Source of the DNA: Microbacterium yannicii PS01
Lineage (GTDB): Bacteria; Actinomycetota; Actinomycetes; Actinomycetales; Microbacteriaceae
NCBI RefSeq assembly: GCF_000304335.1
Contig: NZ_CAJF01000006.1
Span: forward strand, 1-64,000
DNA length: 64,000 bases
Direction: 5' to 3'
The notes under the pieces were generated by a model that was given only the letters and a program-made list of their open reading frames with translations, did no database searches and was not told the origin of the DNA. The translations under genes were made by a program, and so were the position numbers. Numbering within the stretch: position 1 is the stretch's first letter; each line of letters begins with the position of its first letter. Positions 24,496 to 34,239 of this stretch are shown in pieces.

Positions 24496-24891
24496 ATGCA
24501 TGACGAGCCCGATGACATGAGACCGGTATCAACGGCTCCGCCCTCGGGTACGGGCTGCGCGGAGTGCGAAGACCTCGGGGGATGGTGGGTCCATCTCCGT
24601 CGATGTGCCGCGTGCGGGCACATCGGGTGCTGCGACTCCTCGCTCGGCCGCCATGCCTCGGGTCACTACGCCGCCACCGGACACCCTCTGGTCCAGAGCT
24701 TCGAGCCGAGGGAGGACTGGTTCTGGGACTACCGGACGCAGGAGCTGGTGGAAGGGCCAGAGCTGTCACCACCGAGAAGCCACCCGGAGGGTCAGACATC
24801 ACCCGGGCCGAGGGAAAGAGTGCCGGCCGACTGGCGGGCGGTTCTTCGCGGCCGCGACATCGCAGAAGAGGCAGAGAACGCTCAGCGGTGA
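24496..24891 (+). CDS. UBP-type zinc-finger protein
   Basis: A 131-residue protein whose first two thirds are a UBP-type zinc finger: GCAECEDLGGWWVHLRRC, then CAACGHIGCCDSSLGRHASGHY and ATGHPLVQSFEP, giving the conserved Cys/His ligand set and the Trp/His ubiquitin-contact positions. The last about 40 residues are charged and probably disordered. Such single-finger proteins are frequent in actinobacteria, where the partner is unknown. Confidence 0.85.
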   Translation: MHDEPDDMRPVSTAPPSGTGCAECEDLGGWWVHLRRCAACGHIGCCDSSLGRHASGHYAATGHPLVQSFEPREDWFWDYRTQELVEGPELSPPRSHPEGQTSPGPRERVPADWRAVLRGRDIAEEAENAQR

Positions 24892-25033
24892 GGATCCTCA
24901 CCGGCGGCCGGTCTCGATGTCCGCCCCGTCCTAGGCGACGGCGCCGCGAAGATAGGGCATTCGCCCGATGAGTCGCCCACCCCTCAGCGAGGAGAGTCGT
25001 ACCTGTCCGAATCGATCGGAACGGGAGCACGAC

Positions 25034-25237
25034 ATGGATGCCGCCACCTTGGCCATCGCCACACTGAACGCCCACCGCGCCGCCGAGCAGCAGCGTGAAC
25101 TGCGCATCCTCGCCGCGCAGCGGGAGCGCCGCTCGCGGACGACCGCGGCGGCAGACGGTCGTGCTCCGTCCGAGGTGACGACGGCGGCCGACGCGCCGAG
25201 CGCCGCCGCTTTCGGCCTCGCCGGACCGGCGAGGTGA
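25034..25237 (+). CDS. Small hypothetical protein, Ala/Arg-rich helix
   Basis: A 67-residue protein of unknown function. The ATG at 25034 is preceded by GGGAG at the right distance. Residues 8-40 form a likely amphipathic helix (LNAHRAAEQQRELRILAAQR followed by ERRSR), then an Ala/Thr-rich tail. No domain recognised. It lies 62 bases before the large regulator gene. It could be a chance frame in GC-rich DNA, but the ribosome site and codon bias favour a gene. Confidence 0.5.
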   Translation: MDAATLAIATLNAHRAAEQQRELRILAAQRERRSRTTAAADGRAPSEVTTAADAPSAAAFGLAGPAR

Positions 25238-25299
25238 ACTCAGCCGACGTGCACGACCGGAGCAGAGCGGGTGTCGGGGCCGGGGTGCAAGATGGGACC

Positions 25300-28212
25300 A
25301 TGTCTGCACCGGCGCGCAGTCCCCGGATGATCGGACGCCGGGACGAGCTCGAGTCGCTTGTCGCGGCCTTCGACGAGGGTCGGGATGGGCGCCCGCGCAC
25401 GGTCGTCGTCCGCGGCGAGGCCGGTATCGGCAAGACGCGGCTGGTGCAGGAATTCCTTGCGGCGGCGCAGAGCCGCAGCGGTGACCTGCCGCTGGTCGTC
25501 GCGGTCGGGCAGTGCGTGGACCTCGGCCCGATCGGCTCGCCGTTCGGGCCGATCCGCCGGGTACTGAGGGACCTGCACACCGAGCTCGGCACCGAGACCC
25601 TGCGCGCGGCAGCGGGGTCGACCGCGGCCATCGCCAGTCTCGCCGCGCTCGTGCCCGGCATCGCGGTCGATGCGAGCCCCCGAGAGGATCCCGCCGGGGG
25701 TTTCGCAGAGGCGATCGAGGTGCTTCTCGAGCGCTTGTCACGTGAGGTCCACATCGTCGTCGTCATCGAAGACCTGCAGTGGGCGGATGCCGCCACCCTC
25801 GCTCTTCTGAAGACCCTCGCCAGCACGCTGCGCGGACGTCACCTCACCATCGTCGCGACGTACCGCTCCGACGACATCGACCGATTCCACCCGCTGCGAC
25901 CCGTGCTGGCCGAGCTCGACCGCACCCGTGCGATCCTGCGGGTCGAGATCGAACCGCTCACCGCGGAACAGGTCGCGGAGCAGGTCGTCCAGCTGTCTGC
26001 TGCCGCCGATCCGCGGGACATCGCCGGTCTCGCCGACCGCAGCGGCGGCATCCCGTTCCTGGTCGAAGAGCTCGTCGACCTCGATGACAGCGGGCTCCCC
26101 GACACGCTGCGCGAACTCGTCCTCGCCCGCTACACGCGACTGACCGCATCCGGGCAGCAGGTGGTGCGGACGATGGCGGCCGGCGGCGTGCACGCCGACC
26201 ACGAAGTGCTCGCCGGCGTGTCCACGCTCGACGACCGCGCCCTCGACCTCGCGATCCGCGAGGCGATCGACTCGCGGGTGATCCTGACCGATGGCGCCGG
26301 GTACTCGTTCCGTCACGCGCTCACCCGGGAGGCGGTCGAGAGCGAGATGCTTCCCAGCGAACGCGTTCGCGTCCACCGCGCCTACGCCGAGTTCCTCACC
26401 GAGCATCGCTCCGACCAGCCCGACGACGCGTCCTCGATCGCCGAGCACTGGCTGGCGGCGCGCGATCTGCCGGCCGCCTTCGATGCGACAGTCGCCGCCC
26501 TGCGTCACACCCGATCGCACTATTCACCCGCGATGTCCGCCAAGCTCGCCGAGCGATTGACCGAGCTGTGGGATCAGGTGCCGGATGCCGCGGCTCGGGC
26601 CGACATGACGCTGCCGGAGATCCATCTGGCCGCCGCACTCGCGTGGCACGACATCGGTGATGCGGTGCGGGCGCTGCGCTCGGCCGATGAGGGGCTGGCC
26701 GTCTGCACGGACGACCCGCTCACGCGAGCCGCGCTGCTGCGGCAGCGGTACGTGCAGGCCTTCAACAGCCAGCATCGCGATCGGCGCGAGGACCTGCTCG
26801 CCGCGGCAGAGCTGCTCGAGGGCCGGGACGACCTGCCCGCCCGGACGCTCCTCTCGCGCATCATGACGAACCTGTCGATGGGTGAGCACGGTGCCGAAGC
26901 CGCCGAGCAGGCACGGCGAGCGATCGCCCTCGCCGAGGAAGCCGGCGACGATGCTGCCCTGGCCGTCGCGCTGACCAGCGAGGCGTGGCGCATCGCGTCG
27001 GACGAGGATGATGAGCCGGCTGCGCTGATCCCGCTCGAACGCGCCACGACCCTGGATGTGAGTCCGGCGATGCGCGCATACGTGGGCGAGGCGCACGTCG
27101 ACATGCTCGCTCGCCTCGCCCGCTACGACGAGGCGGCGGTCGTCGGTGAGCGTCGCTACGCGGAAGCCGTCCGGGCAGGTGTCGAACGCGGCTCGGGAGC
27201 ATCGATCGCCTACTCGCTCGCACGCGTGCTGTTCAGTCTGGGCCGTCCTGACGAGGGCCTGCGCTACACGCGTCGGGCACGCCGTCTGGTCGAGCGAGCC
27301 AATCGCGTCTCGATGGTCCGGCTGCTGTCGACCCACTACACCTGGTCCGATGAGCCGGAAGCACGCGCTGCGCTGCTCGAGGACGAGCGACAGGCGATCG
27401 CCGAGTCGATCGCGAAGCATCCCGAGAAGCACTCTTCGTGGATCATCGACCGCGCCGACGCGCTCATCTCGTTGCGGGCACTCGACGAGCCGATACTCGA
27501 CGCCGACGAACGAGCGGCTGCGACCTCCGCGATCCTCGACCTCGTGGACGACACCGAGCGGTCGAGTCCGACGATGCGGCGGTATGCGGCACTCAGCGGG
27601 TCGATGCTGCTCGCGTCCGCTCCCGACGACCCTGCGGCCCGCGCACGGCTCGCGGCATCGGTGGATGCCTGGCCCGCCCGCGGCATCGCGCCGGTGTACG
27701 CCCAGTACGCCCACGCGATGCTGAAGGAGGCGGCCGGCGCTGGTGCGGCCGAAAGGGCGGCGCTGTGGCGTGGGCTGATGCCCCACATCGCCGAACGCGT
27801 GTTCCCGGTCTGGCACTTGCACATCGCCCGCTGCAGCCTCGCCGCGGCGCTCATCGAGAACGGTGAGCGCGAGGAGGCCGCGGTGATTCTCGAGCACGTT
27901 CGGGCGGAAGCCCCGAGCCAGGGAGCCGCCCGCGTGGCGCGGTGGGCCACATCATTGGCGGCTCAGGCGCGGCTGGCGACGGTAACGCCAACCCATGCCG
28001 AGGCGATCGTCGCCCTGACACCGCGCGAGCGGCAGGTGCTCGAACTCGTCGCCGAAGGCCTGACGAACCCGCAGATCGGACGACGCCTGTTCATCAGCCC
28101 CAAGACGGCGTCGGTGCACGTCTCGGCGATCCTGGCGAAGATCGGTGCGGCCAACCGTGCAGAGGCGGCGGCGCTGTACGCCTCGGTGGGGCGGGCGCCT
28201 GCGACGGGGTAG
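25300..28212 (+). CDS. Large LuxR-type transcriptional regulator with AAA ATPase (MalT/LAL-like)
   Basis: A 970-residue LAL regulator. Residues about 10-260 are a STAND/AAA module: IGRRDELESLVAAF, Walker A RGEAGIGKTRL near 40, and Walker B VVVIEDLQWAD near 150. A long helical, TPR-like region fills residues 350-890. The C-terminus is a LuxR HTH: ALTPRERQVLELVAEGLTNP, then IGRRLFISPKTASVHVSAI. Proteins of this build sense a small ligand in the repeat region and activate promoters after ATP binding (MalT model). The ATG at 25300 is chosen because it starts just before the first conserved block; a weak AAGATGGG precedes it. Neighbours do not point to a target. Confidence 0.9.
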   Translation: MSAPARSPRMIGRRDELESLVAAFDEGRDGRPRTVVVRGEAGIGKTRLVQEFLAAAQSRSGDLPLVVAVGQCVDLGPIGSPFGPIRRVLRDLHTELGTETLRAAAGSTAAIASLAALVPGIAVDASPREDPAGGFAEAIEVLLERLSREVHIVVVIEDLQWADAATLALLKTLASTLRGRHLTIVATYRSDDIDRFHPLRPVLAELDRTRAILRVEIEPLTAEQVAEQVVQLSAAADPRDIAGLADRSGGIPFLVEELVDLDDSGLPDTLRELVLARYTRLTASGQQVVRTMAAGGVHADHEVLAGVSTLDDRALDLAIREAIDSRVILTDGAGYSFRHALTREAVESEMLPSERVRVHRAYAEFLTEHRSDQPDDASSIAEHWLAARDLPAAFDATVAALRHTRSHYSPAMSAKLAERLTELWDQVPDAAARADMTLPEIHLAAALAWHDIGDAVRALRSADEGLAVCTDDPLTRAALLRQRYVQAFNSQHRDRREDLLAAAELLEGRDDLPARTLLSRIMTNLSMGEHGAEAAEQARRAIALAEEAGDDAALAVALTSEAWRIASDEDDEPAALIPLERATTLDVSPAMRAYVGEAHVDMLARLARYDEAAVVGERRYAEAVRAGVERGSGASIAYSLARVLFSLGRPDEGLRYTRRARRLVERANRVSMVRLLSTHYTWSDEPEARAALLEDERQAIAESIAKHPEKHSSWIIDRADALISLRALDEPILDADERAAATSAILDLVDDTERSSPTMRRYAALSGSMLLASAPDDPAARARLAASVDAWPARGIAPVYAQYAHAMLKEAAGAGAAERAALWRGLMPHIAERVFPVWHLHIARCSLAAALIENGEREEAAVILEHVRAEAPSQGAARVARWATSLAAQARLATVTPTHAEAIVALTPRERQVLELVAEGLTNPQIGRRLFISPKTASVHVSAILAKIGAANRAEAAALYASVGRAPATG

Positions 28213-28260
28213 CCCGGTTCGGCCTAGCCTGGAAGCGCAGCCGTCCCGAAGGAGCCCTGA

Positions 28261-28659
28261 ATGCCGAAGCGCTGGAACGACGTTCGCCACTACTTCGATC
28301 GGGGCGCGGTCGCGCACATGGCAACGCTTCTGCCGGACGGATCTCCGCACAGCGTGCCCGTCTGGGTGGGCGTCGAAGGCGACGAGCTCGTGGTGTTCAC
28401 CGAGGTGGGCACCCGGAAAGACAAGAACCTCGCCGCCGACCCCCGGGTGGCCGTCTCGATCACGCATCCCGAGGAACCCCTCGACTCCGCCTTCGTGCGC
28501 GGTCGCGCGGTCCGGCGCATCGAGGGGGATGCCGCCATGCCGTTCATCGACCGCATCTCGCAGATCTACACCGGCAAGCCGTATGACATCCGCCACGGCT
28601 TCGCGGTCTTCTTCATCCGCCCCGAGGCGGCTTGGGCGCAGGACTACACCGCGGAGTAG
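28261..28659 (+). CDS. Pyridoxamine-phosphate-oxidase-fold flavin/F420 enzyme
   Basis: A 132-residue split-barrel protein of the PPOX superfamily. AHMATLLPDGSPHSVPVWVGVEGDELVVFTE is the usual first half, followed by RKDKNLAADPRVAVSI with cofactor-phosphate-binding residues and a C-terminal RHGFAVFFIRPE strand. Actinobacterial relatives use FMN or F420 to reduce diverse substrates. The substrate is not visible from sequence. It lies 48 bases after the LuxR-type gene and is convergent with the UbiB kinase. Confidence 0.85.
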   Translation: MPKRWNDVRHYFDRGAVAHMATLLPDGSPHSVPVWVGVEGDELVVFTEVGTRKDKNLAADPRVAVSITHPEEPLDSAFVRGRAVRRIEGDAAMPFIDRISQIYTGKPYDIRHGFAVFFIRPEAAWAQDYTAE

Positions 28660-28716
28660 GCAGGACGGCCGCGCGGGGTGCGTGGGCGAGCTACCCGTCG
28701 CCCGAGGTTCTCCGTC

Positions 28717-30366
28717 TCAGCGCCGGCGCCTTCGCGCGGTCAGCAGCAGATAGCCGCTCAAGGTGGTGGCGACCGTCATCCCGGCGCCGAGCAGCCCGCT
28801 CTGCCATCCACGCCATCGCTCGTCGCGCACGACGAGATGGCCGAGGGCGTTGATGAGCGCGGCGGTGATCACGCCGGCGACGAGCCGGTTGCCGATCCGC
28901 TCCGTCCGGGCGACGAGGGGGTCCAGTTCGGCGGCCCGGAGGTGGACCTCCAGCCCGTTGTAGTCCACGGAGTCGAGCAGCCTCCGCACGCGGGTGGGGA
29001 GCTCCAGCAGGAGGGCCCCGGCGTCGCTGGAGGCCCGGGCCATTCGCTTGGCGAGCGCCGTCGGAGAGAGCCTCTCGCGCACCAGTCTTCGGCCATAGGG
29101 TGTGACCACGGCCGTCAGATCGAATGACGGGTCGAGCTGAACCCCCGTGCCCTCGACCATCATGAGCACCTTGAACAGCAGCGACACCTCTCGCGGAAGC
29201 TGCAGCCGCTGCTCGCGAAGCACGCGCAGCAGTTCGGACGCCATCCGCCCGAAACCGACCTCGCTGAGAGACCGGTCGGCGTAGAGGCCGATGAACGACG
29301 CCAACGCCTGGCGGAATTCGTCGCGATTCACCACGCCCTTGGTCACCGAGACGCGCACGAGCGCGTCCGCCAGGGCATCCGGGTTCTGCAGGGCGAACGC
29401 GATCAGGAAGTCGGCGAACTGATCGCGCAGCTCCTCGCTGATCTCACCGACCATGCCGAAGTCGATCAGGGCGATGCTCCCGTCCGGCTGGACGAACATG
29501 TTGCCCGGGTGCGGGTCGGCATGGAAGAAGCGGTGCTCGAAGATCATGCGCAGCATGATGTCGGCGCCCCGGAGCGCCAGCGCGGAGCGGTCCACGCCCG
29601 CGGCATCGAGCGCGGCCAGATCATTGATCTTGATTCCCGTCACCCGCTCGAGAGTCAGGACGCGGGAGGTGGTGCGGTCCCAGTAGACCTGCGGAACGTG
29701 GACGTCCGGCTGGCCCTCGAAGTTCGCGGCGAACCGATCCGCGTTCTCTCCCTCCCGCACGTAGTCCAGCTCCCGGCGGAGGGTCCGGGAGAACTCCTGC
29801 ACGATTCCCCGGACGTCGTAGGTGCGGGCCGGTTCCCACACGCGGGCCGCGCGATCCGCGAGATTGTTGAGGATCTCAAGATCTTCGTGCACTTGCCGCA
29901 CGGCGTCGGGGCGGCGCACCTTGACGACCACGGAGGCGCCGTCCTGCAGCGTCGCTGCGTGAACCTGGCCGATGGATGCGGATGCGAGGGGTGCAGAGTC
30001 GAACGAGGCGAACAGCTCTTCCGGCTCGGCGCCGAGCTCGCGCTCGATCGTCTTGCGGATCTCCTGTGCGGGCACCGGGGGAGCGCCATCCTGCAGCTTC
30101 GACAGCTCTCCGATGTAGCTCGGGGGCAGCAGGTCCGGCCGGGTCGAGAGCAGTTGGCCGAGCTTGATGAACGTGGGGCCCAGCTCTTCCAGCGCGAGTC
30201 GCACCCGCGCCGCCACGGTGCGCGTCTCGCCGTTCGCCCGGCGTCCGCCGTCACGGCGACCGCCGGGAACCCAGCGGCCCACGCCGGTGGCCCCTGCGAG
30301 AAATCCCAGTCCCTGACGCGCGAGCGTGTCGGCGATCTCCTGATACCTGCCGAGATTCGCCCTCAC
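28717..30366 (-). CDS. ABC1/UbiB-family atypical protein kinase-like membrane protein
   Basis: A 549-residue member of the ABC1/ADCK/UbiB family. The N-terminal helix has LGPTFIKLGQLLSTRPDLLP, the KxGQ-type motif of the family. ASIGQVHAA replaces the glycine-rich loop, VVVKVRRP carries the ATP Lys, and HADPHPGNMF and LIDFGMVG supply the catalytic and metal-binding Asp residues. Two C-terminal hydrophobic segments (residues about 500-545) would anchor it in the membrane. Homologues support quinone biosynthesis or lipid handling. The GTG start is at the beginning of conserved sequence. It is divergent from the olefin operon, which may hint at a membrane-lipid link, but this is weak. Confidence 0.92.
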   Translation of the reverse strand: MRANLGRYQEIADTLARQGLGFLAGATGVGRWVPGGRRDGGRRANGETRTVAARVRLALEELGPTFIKLGQLLSTRPDLLPPSYIGELSKLQDGAPPVPAQEIRKTIERELGAEPEELFASFDSAPLASASIGQVHAATLQDGASVVVKVRRPDAVRQVHEDLEILNNLADRAARVWEPARTYDVRGIVQEFSRTLRRELDYVREGENADRFAANFEGQPDVHVPQVYWDRTTSRVLTLERVTGIKINDLAALDAAGVDRSALALRGADIMLRMIFEHRFFHADPHPGNMFVQPDGSIALIDFGMVGEISEELRDQFADFLIAFALQNPDALADALVRVSVTKGVVNRDEFRQALASFIGLYADRSLSEVGFGRMASELLRVLREQRLQLPREVSLLFKVLMMVEGTGVQLDPSFDLTAVVTPYGRRLVRERLSPTALAKRMARASSDAGALLLELPTRVRRLLDSVDYNGLEVHLRAAELDPLVARTERIGNRLVAGVITAALINALGHLVVRDERWRGWQSGLLGAGMTVATTLSGYLLLTARRRRR

Positions 30367-30541
30367 CGCCGCATGCGCCCTTCCGCCACCGGCTCATTGT
30401 CGCCGACCAGCCCGGTGCGGACAAGAGATTCGCATAGGACACTCCGCCGCCGGACGCAAGCGTCGCCCCTGCGCGCGATGTGCCGCGTAGAGTGAACTTC
30501 CCGAACGACAGCGCCTGATGGGCCCGCGCAACGGAGGTCCC

Positions 30542-31564
30542 GTGGCCGGTAACGCAACCACTCGTTTCGACAACGTCTCACTGTTGTCGGTGACGAGAAC
30601 TCTGCCTAGTCGTGTGACGACATCAGAGGAGATCGAGGACCGCCTGTCGCTCGCGCTCCGGAGACTCCGGCTGCCCGGCGGGCTGTTGCAGCGCGTCGCG
30701 GGTGTGCTCGAACGCCGGAACTGGGCGGAGGACGAGTCGTCGGACGACGCGACGGTGGCAGCCGGCCGCCGCGCGCTGGCCGAGGCGCAGGTCGACCCCG
30801 CCGACGTCGGTCTTCTCATCAACACATCGGTGTCACGCCGACACCTCGAACCGTCGGTGGCGGTGCGGCTGCACCATGGTCTGGCTCTTCCCAGCTCCGC
30901 CATCAACTTCGACGTCGCGAACGCGTGCCTGGGATTCGTGAGCGGGATGAGTCTCGCGGCGAACATGATCGAGTCCGGTCAGATCCGCTACGCGCTCGTC
31001 GTGAACGGAGAGGATGCCGACGAGATCCAGGGCAACACGATCCGGCGGCTGCTGCGCGATGACGTCGGCCGGGAAGGATTCATGAGCGAGTTCGCATCGC
31101 TCACCCTCGGCTCGGGAGCTGCGGTCGCGGTTCTGGGGCGCGCCGACGAGCACACCGACGGTCATCGGATCCTCGGCGGAGTGTCCCGTGCAGCGACACA
31201 GTTCCACGACCTGTGCGTGGGCAGTGTGGACGGCATGTTCACGGATGCGAAGGCTCTTCTCAACGGCGGACTCGACCTCGTGGTCTCCGCCTGGAAGGAG
31301 GCGTCCGCGGAGTGGGACTGGTCGTCGATGGATCGGTACATCACCCATCAGGTCTCGGCCGTCCATACCCGCGCGATCGTGAAGGCTGCCAAGCTCGACC
31401 GGTCACGGGTGCCCGTGACCTTCCCGAAGTACGGCAATGTCGGGCCGGCGTCGATTCCGATCACTCTCGCCGAGGAGCAGGCGACGCTCGTCAGGGGCGA
31501 CCGCGTGCTTCTCATGGGCGTCGGCTCGGGACTCAACACCGCGATGATGGAACTGGCCTGGTGA
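30542..31564 (+). CDS. oleA: OleA, head-to-head acyl-CoA condensing thiolase
   Basis: A 340-residue thiolase-fold enzyme that joins two fatty acyl-CoAs into a 2-alkyl-3-ketoacid, the first step of long-chain olefin synthesis. The catalytic triad is visible: Cys129 in NACLGF, His269 in ITHQ, and Asn299 in KYGNVGPAS. Glu103 in HLEPSVAV may match the second-channel glutamate of Xanthomonas OleA (inference). I chose GTG 30542, with GGAGG four bases upstream, because homologues begin there; an ATG at 30518 lacks a ribosome site. The identity is secured by the next two genes: its stop overlaps the GTG of oleBC, followed by oleD. Confidence 0.94.
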   Translation: MAGNATTRFDNVSLLSVTRTLPSRVTTSEEIEDRLSLALRRLRLPGGLLQRVAGVLERRNWAEDESSDDATVAAGRRALAEAQVDPADVGLLINTSVSRRHLEPSVAVRLHHGLALPSSAINFDVANACLGFVSGMSLAANMIESGQIRYALVVNGEDADEIQGNTIRRLLRDDVGREGFMSEFASLTLGSGAAVAVLGRADEHTDGHRILGGVSRAATQFHDLCVGSVDGMFTDAKALLNGGLDLVVSAWKEASAEWDWSSMDRYITHQVSAVHTRAIVKAAKLDRSRVPVTFPKYGNVGPASIPITLAEEQATLVRGDRVLLMGVGSGLNTAMMELAW

Positions 31565-34239
31565 GGGACAACGCGTCTCTTCCGCCCGGCGGGCTTCCGG
31601 GACTGGACCCTCGATGGAGCCGTATCGTCGCCGTCCCGGGCACGGGCATCGACGCCGGCGTCATGCGGGAGTGGCACTGCCTCGACACCGGTGCCGAGCT
31701 CGCACGTCGTGGTGTCGAGCCGGAGGGCACGATCCTGGCCGTGCACGGCAATCCGACGTGGTCGTATCTCTGGCGCGATCTCCTCGCCCAGTCGCTGCGG
31801 CTGGCCGACGAGGAAGGCCCGGCGTGGCGAGTCGTCGCGGTCGATCAGCTCGACATGGGTTTCTCTGAGCGCACGGGCACGCATCGCCCGCTCGCGCAAC
31901 GCGTCGCCGACCTCGGCGCCTTCACGGATGCGCTGAACGTCGACGGTCCCGTCGTGACGCTCGGTCACGACTGGGGCGGAGTGGTATCGCTGGGGTGGGC
32001 GGTCGATCATCCCGCGTCGCTGGCGGGCGTCATGCTGCTCAACACCGCCGTTCACCATCCGGACGGAGTGCCGATTCCCTTTCCGTTGCGGATCGCCGGT
32101 GCGCGAGGGCTCATGGCCGGCGCTACTGTCGCCACTCCGGCATTTCTCGATACGACGCTCTCGCTCGCCTCTCCGGCTCTAGACGCCGAGACGAGAACCG
32201 CGTATCGCATGCCGTATCTCGCGGCGGCACGGCGTCGTGCGATCGGCGGCTTCGTCGCCGACATCCCCGCCGACGTGCGTCATCGAAGTCGTCGTGAACT
32301 CGACCGGATCGCGGCCGAGGTGGGCCGCCTCGACGTGCCGGCGCTGCTGCTGTGGGGCCCCGAGGACCCGGTCTTCGGCGATCGCCACCTCGACGATCTG
32401 ATCGACCGCCTCCCGCAGGCAGACGTGCATCGGTTCGAGGGCGCGGGTCACCTCCTCGCCGAGGACCGCCCCTACGCCCCGGCGCTCCTGGCGTGGCTCC
32501 GAGACCACGGCGGCCGGCCTGCACGCGTCCACCCGACATCGCCGCGCGCAGTCCCCGAGCGCACGGGGTCGGAGGACTCCGCCTCACCGCCCTTCGCGCC
32601 GCTATGGCACCGGCTCGACGAGCGTCGCGATGACGATGACATCGCGATCGTGGAGATGTCGCGCGCCGGCAGTCCGGACCGGCGAGTGAGCTGGCGGCAA
32701 TTCCACGATCGCGTCCAGCGACTGGCCGCCGGGCTGTATCGCGTGGGCGTGCGCAAGGGCGATCGGGTCTCGCTCCTCGTCGAGCCCGGTCCCACCCTCT
32801 CGGCCATCGTCTATGCCTGCCTCCGGATCGGCGCCGTCGTCGTCGTCGCCGACGCGGGCCTCGGCGTCCGCGGCCTCACTCGAGCGGTCCGCGGAGCATG
32901 GCCCGACGTCATCATCGGCGGATCGCGCGGCCTCGCCGCCGCCCGCGTTCTCGGCTGGCCCGGCATCCGCATCTCCGCGGCACGACTGCCGAAGGCGGCA
33001 GCCGCCGCGCTGGGGGTTTCGTTCTCGCTGAGCGACATCCTGCGTGAAGGCACCGGCGCTCCACTCCCGGACGCACCGGGTGCGGGCGACGCGGCCGCGG
33101 TCCTCTTCACGTCGGGCTCCACCGGGCCCGCCAAGGGCGTGGCGTACACGCACGAGCAGCTCTCCGCGCTGCGTGACGTGCTGGCCGCGCACTTCCAGGT
33201 GACCAGCGACACGGGGCTCGTGACCGGGTTCGCCCCCTTCGCGCTGCTCGGGCCGGCGCTCGGGACCCGTTCGGTGACGCCCGACATGGATGTCTCCGCG
33301 CCACGCACGCTCACCGCGAGGGCCGTCGCCGCGGCGGTGCGTGCATCCGCCGCTCGCGTGGTCTTCCTCTCTCCCGCCGCGATCCTCAACGTGGTCGACA
33401 CGGCGGGGGCACTGACCGTCGAGGATCGCGCGGCGCTCGCCGGAGTCGAGACGTTTCTCTCGACCGGGGCGCCGATCAGCGCGCGGCTGCTGGAGTCCGT
33501 CGCGGCACTCATGCCGAATGCGACCCCGCACACGCCGTACGGCATGACGGAGTGCCTGCTGGTGACCGACATCACGCTGCCGGGCGTCCACGATGCGGCC
33601 GACAGCCCCGACACCGGTGTGTGCGTCGGCTCGCCGATCGGGTCCAACCGCGTGCGCGTGAGTGCGCTGGACCGTGACGGGCGCGCAACCGGCGCTCCGA
33701 GTGAGGAGCCCGGTGTGGTGGGAGAGATCGTCATCTCGGCGCCGCACCTCAAGGATCACTACGACCGGCTCTGGCTCACCGACCAGGAGGCCATGCGTGA
33801 CACCGGCGACCTCGACCCCGCGGTGCGCTGGCATCGCACGGGGGATGTCGGCCACCTCGACCGGCGCGGACGCCTGTGGGTCGAGGGACGGACGCAGCAC
33901 GTCATCGTCACCGAGGACGATCCCGTCGCACCGGTGGGTCCGGAGCAGGGTGTGGAGCGCGTCGACGCCGTCCGGCGGGCCGCCGTCGTGGGAGTAGGAC
34001 CGCACGGTCTGCGCCAAGCCGTCGCGGTCGTCGAGACGATTCCTCCGACCGCACGCGCCGGCCTCGCCGCACCGGAGATCACGCGCGGCGTGCGTGCGGC
34101 GGCCGGCATCCCTCTGGCCGCGGTGCTGACGGTCCCACGACTGCCCACCGACATCCGGCACAACTCCAAGATCGACCGGTCGAAGCTGTCGGTCTGGGCG
34201 GAGCGGATCCTCGCCGGCGAAAGGCCGTTCGCCCCATGA
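31561..34239 (+). CDS. oleBC: OleBC fusion, beta-lactone decarboxylase plus beta-lactone synthetase
   Basis: An 892-residue fusion. Residues 1-about 330 are OleB, a haloalkane-dehalogenase-like alpha/beta hydrolase: oxyanion motif HGNPTW at 62-67, nucleophile Asp137 in GHDWGG, LWGPEDP, and His in FEGAGHLL. OleB removes CO2 from the beta-lactone to give the alkene. Residues about 350-892 are OleC, an AMP-ligase fold that makes the beta-lactone: P-loop LFTSGSTGPAKGV near 515, YGMTE near 660, and a C-terminal Lys in HNSKIDRSKL. The oleB-oleC fusion is known in actinobacteria such as Micrococcus. The GTG overlaps the oleA stop (GTGA), and the stop overlaps the oleD ATG. A longer frame upstream is only oleA read out of frame. 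Confidence 0.95.
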   Translation: MRDNASLPPGGLPGLDPRWSRIVAVPGTGIDAGVMREWHCLDTGAELARRGVEPEGTILAVHGNPTWSYLWRDLLAQSLRLADEEGPAWRVVAVDQLDMGFSERTGTHRPLAQRVADLGAFTDALNVDGPVVTLGHDWGGVVSLGWAVDHPASLAGVMLLNTAVHHPDGVPIPFPLRIAGARGLMAGATVATPAFLDTTLSLASPALDAETRTAYRMPYLAAARRRAIGGFVADIPADVRHRSRRELDRIAAEVGRLDVPALLLWGPEDPVFGDRHLDDLIDRLPQADVHRFEGAGHLLAEDRPYAPALLAWLRDHGGRPARVHPTSPRAVPERTGSEDSASPPFAPLWHRLDERRDDDDIAIVEMSRAGSPDRRVSWRQFHDRVQRLAAGLYRVGVRKGDRVSLLVEPGPTLSAIVYACLRIGAVVVVADAGLGVRGLTRAVRGAWPDVIIGGSRGLAAARVLGWPGIRISAARLPKAAAAALGVSFSLSDILREGTGAPLPDAPGAGDAAAVLFTSGSTGPAKGVAYTHEQLSALRDVLAAHFQVTSDTGLVTGFAPFALLGPALGTRSVTPDMDVSAPRTLTARAVAAAVRASAARVVFLSPAAILNVVDTAGALTVEDRAALAGVETFLSTGAPISARLLESVAALMPNATPHTPYGMTECLLVTDITLPGVHDAADSPDTGVCVGSPIGSNRVRVSALDRDGRATGAPSEEPGVVGEIVISAPHLKDHYDRLWLTDQEAMRDTGDLDPAVRWHRTGDVGHLDRRGRLWVEGRTQHVIVTEDDPVAPVGPEQGVERVDAVRRAAVVGVGPHGLRQAVAVVETIPPTARAGLAAPEITRGVRAAAGIPLAAVLTVPRLPTDIRHNSKIDRSKLSVWAERILAGERPFAP